A stretch of 5,523 nucleotides of DNA from an uncultured Alphaproteobacteria bacterium (GTDB taxonomy: Bacteria; Pseudomonadota; Alphaproteobacteria; Micavibrionales; Micavibrionaceae), in assembly GCA_934538895.1 (NCBI GenBank), contig CAKTCH010000119.1, positions 1 to 5,523 of the forward strand, in the 5' to 3' direction. Positions 1 to 5,523 of the stretch are shown here, piece after piece. Made by a program: the position numbers and the translations under genes. Below the pieces are notes generated by a model. That model had not been told where the DNA came from and ran no database searches. It worked only from the letters and a program-made list of their open reading frames with translations. Position 1 is the stretch's first letter. Every line of letters begins with the position of its first letter.

Positions 1-963
1 CTGGATAAAATGCGTGTGCTGCTGCCGAGCGCCCTGACCATCGCCTTCCTTGCCGGGGTGGAATCCCTGCTTTCCGCCGTCGTCGCCGACGGCATGACGG
101 GGCGCCGCCACCGCTCCAACTGCGAACTGGTGGCGCAGGGTGTGGCCAATACCGCTTCGGCGCTATGCGGCGGGATGCCCGCCACGGGCGCCATCGCCCG
201 CACCGCCACCAATATCCGCGCGGGCGCTTTCTCCCCCGTCTCCGGCATATTGCATACGGCCTTCGTCTTGCTGTTTATGCTGTTTTTCGCGCCGCTGGCT
301 TCGTTCATTCCGCTTGCCTGCCTTGCGGCCATTCTGGTGATCGTCGCCTGGAACATGAGCGAGATCGAACGCTTCCGCCACCTGATGCGCGCGCCGCTCG
401 GCGACAAGGCCGTACTGGTAATCACTTTCCTGCTGACCGTGGCCGTCGATCTGACCGTCGCCATTCAGGTCGGCGTCGTACTGGCGGCATTCCTGTTCAT
501 GCACCGCATGTCCCAGGCGGTCGAGATGCAAACGCATACGTCTTTGATCGAAAACGATATAGACGATTTACGCGTACCGAATAAAGACGTTGAAATGCAG
601 CGCGACCGCCTGCCCGCGGGCGTCGAGGCGTTTCAGATTCGCGGCCCCTTCTTCTTCGGCGTCGCTTCGCGCCTGCTCGATGTACTCGATCACCTGACGG
701 CGCCGCCCAAAATCTTCATCCTGCGGATGCGCGGTGTCCCGCTGATCGACGCCAGCGGCGATACCGCACTCGAGGAATTCATCGATCGCTGCCGCAAGCA
801 GGGCACGACCGTCATCATCGCCGGGATGCAGCCGCGGTGCCGCGAAATCCTCCGGCAAATGGGTTTTTTCGACCATCACAGCGACATTCTGGAAGTGGAT
901 AGTTTCCAGGCGGCGCTTGATAAGGCTGACGTCATTTTAGAGCGCCTGAATATAGCGGCCTAA
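1..963 (+). CDS. SulP/SLC26-family anion transporter with STAS domain, 5'-truncated by the window edge
   Basis: Inner-membrane secondary transporter of inorganic or organic anions. The frame is open from base 1 (Leu-Asp-Lys before the first Met at 10), so this is the C-terminal 320 codons of a protein that in this family is usually about 500-600 aa; the Met at 10 is internal. Numbering from the first codon seen, the family signatures are ESLLSAVVADGMTG (21-34), an HRSN element, and GGMPATGAIARTATNIR (57-73). Hydrophobic stretches near 80-118 and 137-170 are the last membrane helices. A polar linker (about 174-205) leads to a cytoplasmic STAS domain (about 206-313) with the typical DASG loop at 250-253, the position that is phosphorylated in anti-sigma antagonists and often Asp-x-Ser/Thr-Gly in SulP proteins. 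Known substrates in the family include sulfate, bicarbonate and C4-dicarboxylates; the one here cannot be read from sequence. The family call is firm. The next gene follows after 105 bp. Confidence 0.93.
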   Translation: MDKMRVLLPSALTIAFLAGVESLLSAVVADGMTGRRHRSNCELVAQGVANTASALCGGMPATGAIARTATNIRAGAFSPVSGILHTAFVLLFMLFFAPLASFIPLACLAAILVIVAWNMSEIERFRHLMRAPLGDKAVLVITFLLTVAVDLTVAIQVGVVLAAFLFMHRMSQAVEMQTHTSLIENDIDDLRVPNKDVEMQRDRLPAGVEAFQIRGPFFFGVASRLLDVLDHLTAPPKIFILRMRGVPLIDASGDTALEEFIDRCRKQGTTVIIAGMQPRCREILRQMGFFDHHSDILEVDSFQAALDKADVILERLNIAA

Positions 964-1005
964 ACCCTTCGCAACGCAACATAAAACGGCCCTTTACCGC
1001 GTGCC

Positions 1006-1020
1006 GCCTATTGACTAGGC
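1006..1020. promoter_or_regulatory. Inverted repeat GCCTA-N5-TAGGC upstream of fadE, enclosing TTGAC
   Basis: Perfect 5-bp arms flank a 5-nt centre reading TTGAC. Together with the next base this gives TTGACT (1011-1016), five of six matches to a sigma-70 -35 hexamer. No good -10 hexamer lies 16-18 bp downstream (CCTTAT at 1035-1040 is the best, only 3/6), so the promoter call is weak. No T-run follows, so the dyad is not an intrinsic terminator for the SulP gene. It could be an operator overlapping the -35 region; a chance dyad of this size is also possible. Confidence 0.3.
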
Positions 1021-1026
1021 TCGGCG

Positions 1027-1043
1027 GGAATACACCTTATTCC
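1027..1043. promoter_or_regulatory. Inverted repeat GGAATA-N5-TATTCC upstream of fadE
   Basis: Perfect 6-bp arms with a 5-nt spacer give a 17-bp dyad. Its centre (1035) lies 22 bp from the centre of the preceding dyad (1013), about two helical turns, so a regulator bound to both would sit on the same DNA face. It lies 25 bp before the fadE start codon, where a repressor could block transcription. TetR- and GntR-type regulators of fatty acid degradation genes commonly bind short dyads like this; assigning such a regulator here is inference, and no regulator gene is in the window. Confidence 0.35.
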
Positions 1044-1056
1044 TCAGAAACTTAAC

Positions 1057-1060
1057 GAGG
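1057..1060 (+). promoter_or_regulatory. Ribosome binding site of fadE
   Basis: GAGG is followed by an 8-nt spacer and ATG at 1069, a standard Shine-Dalgarno arrangement. The same reading frame has a TGA stop at 1012-1014 and no ATG, GTG or TTG between that stop and 1069, so this site fixes the fadE start. Confidence 0.8.
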
Positions 1061-1068
1061 CCCTATCA

Positions 1069-3324
1069 ATGCCTGGATTTATAAAAACCGCCTATCGTTT
1101 CGTGACGGACTGGGACAACCAGTCTCTGGCTTTCTTCAAGGAGAACCGCAAAGCCATCACGCCGACGCAATGGGCCGCCCTCGACAAAGGCACGGTCGGT
1201 TTCGAAGGTTCGCTGTTTCAGGGCCGCCCCGACTGGAAAGGGCTGCTGGAGCGCCCGGCCCCCGCCCTGCGCGCGGAAGAGCAATCGTTCCTCGATAACG
1301 AGACGGAAGAACTCTGCCGCATGATCGACGACTGGAAAGTGCGGGAAGAACTGAAAGACCTCGATCCGCGCGTATGGGATTACCTGAAGACCAAAGGCTT
1401 CTTCGGACTCGTCATTCCGGGGGAATATGGCGGCAAGGGTTTCTCCGCGCAGGGCCACGCGGCCATCGTCAGCAAGATCGCCAGCCGCTGCGCCACTGCC
1501 GGCGCGACAGCCATGGTCCCGAACTCGCTCGGCCCCGGAGAGATCACGTTCCACTACGGCACGCAGAAGCAAAAAGATTTCTGGCTGCCGCGTCTCGCGC
1601 GCGGCGAAGAAATTCCCTGCTTCGCCCTGACAAGTCCCCATGCCGGATCGGATGCCTTCAACCAGTCGGATAAGGGCGTCGTGTTCAAGGATGAAAACGG
1701 CGATCTTCGCATCCGCATGGAATGGAACAAGCGCTACACGACGCTGGCTCCGGTATCCACCGTCATCGGCGTGGCCTATGATCTCGAAGACCCTGACAAC
1801 CTGCTGGGCAAGGGAACGCATCCCGGCCTGACCCTGGCCCTTATACCGTCCGGCACGCCGGGCGTAGACTACAAGCAACGCCATCGCCCGCCCTATCCGT
1901 TCCAGAACGGCCCGCATTGGGGCCGCGACGTCGTCGTGCCCGTTGACAGCATCATCGGCGGACCGGAACAAGCCGGTAACGGCGCGAACATGCTGATGGA
2001 TTGCCTGTTCGTGGGCCGCTCGATCTCCCTGCCCGCCGGGGCGTCGGGTCTGGCAAAATACGCGCTGCGCGTGACCACGGGCTACGCCGCCATCCGCAAG
2101 CAGTTCGGCGTCTCCCTCGCCGAAATGGGCGGCATTCAGGAACAGATCGGCAAGATGGCCGCCATGACATACGCGATCGATGCCATGCGCATGGGCCCCT
2201 TGCAGGATATGGATCTGGATGAAACCCATAGCACGCGCCCCGCCGTATCGTCGGCGATCCTGAAATACCACACGACGGAATATGCGCGCACCGTCGCCGA
2301 TATCGCCGTGGACGTCCATGGCGGCAAGGGCGTGATCGAGGGCCCGGAAAATCCGGTCGCCCACCTGCGCCATACCATCCCCGTTTCCACGACGGTGGAA
2401 GGCGCCAACATCATGACCCGCAACCTGATGATTTTCGGCCAGGGCATATTCATGGGCCATCCTTACGCGCTGAAAGAGATGAACGCCGCCGATGCCGGTG
2501 ACGCGCCCGAAGCCGGGCGGCTGTTCCGCAACCATATCCGCCATGTATTCAGCAGCGTCGCGCGCGGTTTCGCTCTGGGCCTGACCGCCGGCCATTTCAG
2601 CAATGTGCCGTCCGGCGATCCGCAAGCCCGTTACTATCGCCATATCAACCGCCTGTCCACCCAGTTCGCAACGCTGGCCGATCTCAGCATGGCGACGCTG
2701 GGGGCAAAGCTCGTCCGCGAAGAACGCATCTCGGCCCGCCACGGCGACATACTGAGCAATCTGTATATCGCCGCCCAGACATTGCGCCGATACGATTACG
2801 AAGGACGCCATAAGGAAGACCGCCCCGTCATGGAACGCACCGTCACGCAATGCCTCTATGACGCCGAACAGGCGATGAACGAATTGCTCCGCAACCACCC
2901 GAGCGTTATCGTGCGCGGATTGCGCCGCATATTCCATCCGGTTTCATGGATGCAAAAGCCGCTGGACCGCCTTGACCGGCAAATCACGGAAACGATCTGC
3001 AAGCCTTCCGCGACGCGCGACCGCCTGACGGCGGGTATCTTCATGCCCGCAGACCCCACGGATTATATGACGCGTCTTGAAAAGGCACTGGAAGCCGTCA
3101 GCAAAACCGATGCTTACGAGAAAGACATCGCCAGGGCCGTCAGGAAAGGCGTGCTGGATCAGTCAACCGACGCTGGCAAGATACTGGCGCAGGCCGTCGA
3201 AAAAAATATCGTCACGCAGGACGCGGCGGATATGATTATCAAGGCGCGCGCCGCCACCGAAGATATAATTCAGGTCAACCATTTCCCGATGGAATGGAAC
3301 GGCCCGGCGATGAAGCCGGTGTAA
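1069..3324 (+). CDS. fadE: FadE-type acyl-CoA dehydrogenase (first step of fatty acid beta-oxidation)
   Basis: FAD-dependent enzyme oxidising acyl-CoA to trans-2-enoyl-CoA and passing electrons to the respiratory chain via a flavoprotein acceptor. The 751-aa protein resembles E. coli FadE (about 814 aa) almost throughout. Recognisable blocks are FEGSLFQGRPDWK (45-57), FFGLVIPGEYGG (111-122), PNSLGPGE (151-158), the substrate/FAD segment IPCFALTSPHAGSDA (182-196), WNKRYTTLAP (219-228), PFQNGP (277-282) and TTVEGANIMTRN (441-452). By family alignment, E444 in the last block is the probable catalytic base. The part after about residue 470 is the C-terminal extension specific to FadE (DUF1974-like), including RYYRHINRLS and ERISARHGDIL. 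The N-terminal hydrophobic segment of the E. coli enzyme (about 60 residues) is missing, and an upstream in-frame stop with no alternative start shows this is real. Preceded by two dyads and a good ribosome binding site; followed after 3 nt by a cysteine synthase-like gene. The identification is firm; chain-length preference is unknown. Confidence 0.95.
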   Translation: MPGFIKTAYRFVTDWDNQSLAFFKENRKAITPTQWAALDKGTVGFEGSLFQGRPDWKGLLERPAPALRAEEQSFLDNETEELCRMIDDWKVREELKDLDPRVWDYLKTKGFFGLVIPGEYGGKGFSAQGHAAIVSKIASRCATAGATAMVPNSLGPGEITFHYGTQKQKDFWLPRLARGEEIPCFALTSPHAGSDAFNQSDKGVVFKDENGDLRIRMEWNKRYTTLAPVSTVIGVAYDLEDPDNLLGKGTHPGLTLALIPSGTPGVDYKQRHRPPYPFQNGPHWGRDVVVPVDSIIGGPEQAGNGANMLMDCLFVGRSISLPAGASGLAKYALRVTTGYAAIRKQFGVSLAEMGGIQEQIGKMAAMTYAIDAMRMGPLQDMDLDETHSTRPAVSSAILKYHTTEYARTVADIAVDVHGGKGVIEGPENPVAHLRHTIPVSTTVEGANIMTRNLMIFGQGIFMGHPYALKEMNAADAGDAPEAGRLFRNHIRHVFSSVARGFALGLTAGHFSNVPSGDPQARYYRHINRLSTQFATLADLSMATLGAKLVREERISARHGDILSNLYIAAQTLRRYDYEGRHKEDRPVMERTVTQCLYDAEQAMNELLRNHPSVIVRGLRRIFHPVSWMQKPLDRLDRQITETICKPSATRDRLTAGIFMPADPTDYMTRLEKALEAVSKTDAYEKDIARAVRKGVLDQSTDAGKILAQAVEKNIVTQDAADMIIKARAATEDIIQVNHFPMEWNGPAMKPV

Positions 3325-3327
3325 CCC

Positions 3328-4275
3328 ATGAAAGCAGCCCCTGTCATGTCTCACGAAACGCAAACCCCCGCCGCCATCATCGGCGATGTGCTCGATACCG
3401 TCGGCAATACGCCGATGATCGCGCTGGAACCGGGCATTTTCGCCAAATGTGAATTCATGAATCCCTCAGGCTCCATCAAGGCCCGCATGGCAAAATTCAT
3501 GATCGAAAAAGCCGAAGAACAGGGCCTGCTGAAACCCGGTTATACGATCGTGGAATCCACCAGCGGCAATACCGGCAACGCCCTCAGCATGATTGCCGCC
3601 GTCAAAGGCTACAAGATGAAAGTCATCATGCCCGACGGCTATACCAGCGAACGCGTCAAGATATCCAAGGCCTTCGGCGCGGAAATCATCCATGTCGGTC
3701 ATTTTCAGGTGAACGAAGCGCGCGAGGAAGCCATTCGCCTCGGCAAGCTGCCCGGCCATTACTGCCCGCAGCAATTCGACAATGAATGGAACGTGGAGGA
3801 AAACCGCGAATGGCTGGGCCGTGAAATTATCGATCAACTCCCGGACGGATTGGTGATCGACGCCATCGTTCAGGGCGTCGGCACCGGCGGCACGCTGATC
3901 GGCACCGCGCAGGCCCTCAAAGCATGGCACAATCCGGACCTGAAAGTTTTCGCCATGGAACCCACAGAGTCGCGCACGCTGGAATGCTGCATCGTTGGCG
4001 ATCATAAAATCGAAGGTATTTCCGACGGCTTCGTCCCCACCATCTATCAGCGCCATAACCACCTGGTCGATGATATCGTCAGCGTTGACAGTAAAGTGGC
4101 CATCGAAGTCGCACAGAAACTCGCGGCGGAACGCGGCTTGTTCGTCGGCCCCAGCGCGGGCGCCAATTATTGGGCGGCACAGGAAATCAGGCGTCGGGAC
4201 AAGAACGTCAAAACCGTGCTCACCTTCCTGTGCGACCGCGGCGAAAAATACCTGTCGATGTTCTATAACGATTGA
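3328..4275 (+). CDS. PLP-dependent cysteine synthase family protein (fold type II)
   Basis: Probable beta-replacement enzyme that makes cysteine or a related amino acid from an activated serine; cytoplasmic. All core elements of the O-acetylserine sulfhydrylase family are visible: VGNTPMIAL (25-33), the PLP-binding lysine K51 in NPSGSIKAR, the substrate loop STSGNTGN (77-84), the phosphate-binding loop GVGTGGT (183-189), HKIEGISDGFVP (226-237), S276 in GPSAGAN (expected to contact the pyridine nitrogen) and a C-terminal CDRGEKYLS. Length (315 aa) is normal for the family. It differs from typical CysK: SIKAR instead of SVKDR, ENREWLGREI (158-167) where CysK has H..TGPEI, and GISDGFVP instead of GIGAGFIP. 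The donor substrate is therefore uncertain, and a role as cystathionine beta-synthase-like or other beta-replacement enzyme is possible. The start 3 nt after the fadE stop is the longest option; ATG at 3346 (MSHETQ) is equally plausible since neither has a strong ribosome binding site. Translational coupling with fadE is likely. Confidence 0.88.
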   Translation: MKAAPVMSHETQTPAAIIGDVLDTVGNTPMIALEPGIFAKCEFMNPSGSIKARMAKFMIEKAEEQGLLKPGYTIVESTSGNTGNALSMIAAVKGYKMKVIMPDGYTSERVKISKAFGAEIIHVGHFQVNEAREEAIRLGKLPGHYCPQQFDNEWNVEENREWLGREIIDQLPDGLVIDAIVQGVGTGGTLIGTAQALKAWHNPDLKVFAMEPTESRTLECCIVGDHKIEGISDGFVPTIYQRHNHLVDDIVSVDSKVAIEVAQKLAAERGLFVGPSAGANYWAAQEIRRRDKNVKTVLTFLCDRGEKYLSMFYND

Positions 4276-4284
4276 TGATTGCTC

Positions 4285-5469
4285 TTATTCCGGAATCATA
4301 ACGCCGAACGGGAAAAAATATTCCTGCCCCGCTATGCTGACCTGCATAAAGAGCCTGACATAGCCAGGCCGCTCCGGCTTGAAATGGAACGACAATGGCG
4401 AAGTGCCGCGATCCTCTTCGCTTTCAGGCATATCACCCGCGGGATGGATATGAGCGATCGTGCGGAAATCATCGTAAAACCCGACGACATGCGCATAAGC
4501 CTCCATGACCGGTTCCAGCGCCTTGACGGGTTCGCCCGCATCGTCGGTGATGTCAAAAACCAGCGTGCTATCCCTGCCGGTTGCCAGCGGCTGCTCAGGC
4601 AGTTTCAGGTTCACGGTAAAACCGCCTATGGCGGCGCTTAAAGCCTCGGCCTTATCGATCGCCAGCGTGCCGCAACCCTCGGCGCCCGGCATATCGACCA
4701 TGGCATAGTCCTGCCGGCCTTTCACCGGCGTGATATCCGCCCACAAGCGATAGGTGCAATCCGTCTGCGGCGTTATCTTGAACGTATACTCGCCGGGCAC
4801 GTCTATTTCTTCCGGATGCGCATGGGTATAATCCGCCAGCTGCGGATCAACCACCAGCGCATGGACGATCTCCGTATGAACTTTTTGCAGGTCCGAAGAT
4901 CTCAGGGGCTTGCCGCTGATCGCGCTTTTAAGCCGTAGCGTAACGGTTGTTTCCTTCCCTTTTTGCAGCACGGGCGTATTCACGATCTCGGCCCGTACCT
5001 GTGCACCGGATACGCGTTCCAGAAGACCCGGCGGCACATCAATGTGCGTCAGCGTTATGACACCGGCGACCTGTCCCACGGCGGCTTCCCACGCGGCGGC
5101 GTCCCCGCCAAGAGAAGCCTCCGCAAGATCGTCAACCGCCGCCTTCAGGTTCTCGAGCGAGCGGGAAAGATGCTCTTTTTCCTCAGGTTTCAAATCGCTG
5201 TGAATCTGCGCGGCCAGCAGGTCATCGGTTGCCTGTGACATATCCTGCACATAACGGGAAACGGAATCAGATTCTCCCTTTTTCAAGGCATCCGTCAGAT
5301 TGCGCAGGCTTTCCTCGATCATCCGCCATGAATGGCCCGGCGTCGCTGCGGCAGGCGTCACAACCGCTGCCGGATGTTCATGCCCCGCATGATCCTGCGC
5401 CATAACCGTAAGCGCACATAAGGGCGACGCGGCCAGAAACATAAAAATGGCGGAAAATTTAGGCATCAC
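4285..5469 (-). CDS. Exported histidine-rich protein with two related beta-rich modules, putative metal-handling
   Basis: No named family recognised. The 394-aa product begins with a Sec signal peptide: Lys at 4, a hydrophobic core (about 6-22) and a likely cleavage after VMA (24). There is no convincing lipobox (SPLC precedes C18), so it is probably soluble in the periplasm. The mature N-terminus has a histidine cluster, DHAGHEH (26-32). Residues about 47-150 are charged and helix-prone. Two beta-rich modules follow (about 156-262 and 279-394) that align to each other and share an identically spaced pattern: H203-x12-H216-x-H218-P219 and H327-x12-H340-x-H342-P343, each followed by an aromatic-rich segment (YRLWADI; YVRLFMQV). 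Cys238 and Cys266 in the first module could form a disulfide. Histidine content and export suggest metal binding (copper or similar), which is inference. The gene converges on the PLP-enzyme gene with a 9-nt gap. Start: GTG at 5469 is 9 nt from an AAGGA ribosome binding site; ATG at 5466 (393 aa) is the close alternative. Confidence 0.85.
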   Translation of the reverse strand: MMPKFSAIFMFLAASPLCALTVMAQDHAGHEHPAAVVTPAAATPGHSWRMIEESLRNLTDALKKGESDSVSRYVQDMSQATDDLLAAQIHSDLKPEEKEHLSRSLENLKAAVDDLAEASLGGDAAAWEAAVGQVAGVITLTHIDVPPGLLERVSGAQVRAEIVNTPVLQKGKETTVTLRLKSAISGKPLRSSDLQKVHTEIVHALVVDPQLADYTHAHPEEIDVPGEYTFKITPQTDCTYRLWADITPVKGRQDYAMVDMPGAEGCGTLAIDKAEALSAAIGGFTVNLKLPEQPLATGRDSTLVFDITDDAGEPVKALEPVMEAYAHVVGFYDDFRTIAHIHPAGDMPESEEDRGTSPLSFHFKPERPGYVRLFMQVSIAGQEYFFPFGVMIPE

Positions 5470-5478
5470 ACAAACATT

Positions 5479-5483
5479 TCCTT
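5479..5483 (-). promoter_or_regulatory. Ribosome binding site of the exported histidine-rich protein gene
   Basis: On the minus strand this reads AAGGA. Nine nucleotides separate it from GTG at 5469 and twelve from ATG at 5466, so spacing slightly favours the GTG start. A third ATG immediately after the site (in GGAAATG) opens only a three-codon frame ending in TGA and is not a credible start. Confidence 0.6.
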
Positions 5484-5502
5484 ATAACGGGCGGTAAAGA
5501 GC

Positions 5503-5508
5503 ATTATA
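5503..5508 (-). promoter_or_regulatory. Candidate -10 element (TATAAT) for the exported protein gene
   Basis: A perfect sigma-70 -10 hexamer on the minus strand, 33 bp before the GTG start. Transcription would begin near 5496 and leave a leader of roughly 27 nt containing the ribosome binding site. With a 16-18 bp spacer the -35 hexamer would fall at or beyond the window edge (5523), so it cannot be checked. Position relative to the gene makes it a good candidate. Confidence 0.5.
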
Positions 5509-5523
5509 AACACCCCATACTAT

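Noticed and set aside
165..584. Overlapping open frames inside the SulP gene (plus and minus)
   Set aside because: Arg/Pro/His-rich translations typical of off-frame reading of GC-rich DNA; the SulP frame carries all the recognisable motifs.
964..1043. Intrinsic terminator after the SulP gene
   Set aside because: The dyads here have short arms and neither is followed by a T-run. CGGC-N12-GCCG (987-1006) is too weak to count.
1066..2937. A 623-codon open frame on the minus strand opposite fadE
   Set aside because: Its codons are the exact complement of the fadE codons, so it is open simply because fadE avoids TTA, CTA and TCA over this stretch; it ends where fadE uses TCA (2944-2946). The product has no recognisable domain, while fadE matches a known family throughout.
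3466..4062. A 198-codon minus-strand open frame opposite the PLP-enzyme gene
   Set aside because: Shadow of a well-supported gene; low-complexity translation, no family features and no credible ribosome binding context.
4910..5238. Plus-strand open frames opposite the exported protein gene
   Set aside because: They oppose the N-terminal half of a gene with a clear signal peptide, ribosome binding site and -10 element, and have no family features of their own.
5470..5478. ATG directly after the AAGGA site as the start of the minus-strand gene
   Set aside because: It reads Met-Phe-Val and then TGA, is in a different frame, and is too close to the ribosome binding site.

Overview
This 5.5 kb window looks like ordinary chromosome from a moderately GC-rich Gram-negative bacterium, most likely a proteobacterium and perhaps an alphaproteobacterium. 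That placement is inferred from the FadE-type acyl-CoA dehydrogenase, the DauA-like SulP transporter, the Sec-exported periplasmic protein and the GC-rich third codon positions; no marker gene is present. No RNA genes, insertion sequences, CRISPR arrays or phage genes were seen. Coding density is high, and the longest gap is about 105 bp.

Layout, left to right. (1) Positions 1-963, plus strand: the C-terminal part of a SulP/SLC26 anion transporter, with its last membrane helices and a cytoplasmic STAS domain; the 5' end lies outside the window. (2) Positions 964-1068: an intergenic region with two closely spaced inverted repeats, a TTGACT hexamer and a good ribosome binding site for the next gene. 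(3) Positions 1069-3324, plus: a FadE-type acyl-CoA dehydrogenase (751 aa) without the N-terminal membrane segment of the E. coli enzyme. (4) Positions 3328-4275, plus: a PLP-dependent enzyme of the cysteine synthase family, starting 3 nt after the fadE stop and so almost certainly co-transcribed with it. (5) Positions 4285-5469, minus: a convergent gene for an exported, histidine-rich protein with a helical domain followed by two related beta-rich modules, each carrying the same H-x12-H-x-H-P pattern. Its ribosome binding site and a perfect TATAAT hexamer lie at the right edge.

How they may work together: FadE catalyses the first dehydrogenation of fatty acid beta-oxidation. The cysteine synthase-like enzyme would make cysteine or a related beta-substituted amino acid. 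The two form a two-gene operon whose metabolic logic is not obvious. The SulP transporter could supply sulfate to such a pathway, but SulP substrates vary (sulfate, bicarbonate, dicarboxylates) and the substrate here cannot be read from sequence. The convergent exported protein looks like an envelope metal-handling or stress protein and is probably unrelated to the other three.

No clearly new multi-gene system is visible. The most interesting items are the duplicated histidine module in the exported protein, the fadE/cysteine synthase-like gene pair, the divergent motifs in the PLP enzyme, and the paired dyads upstream of fadE.
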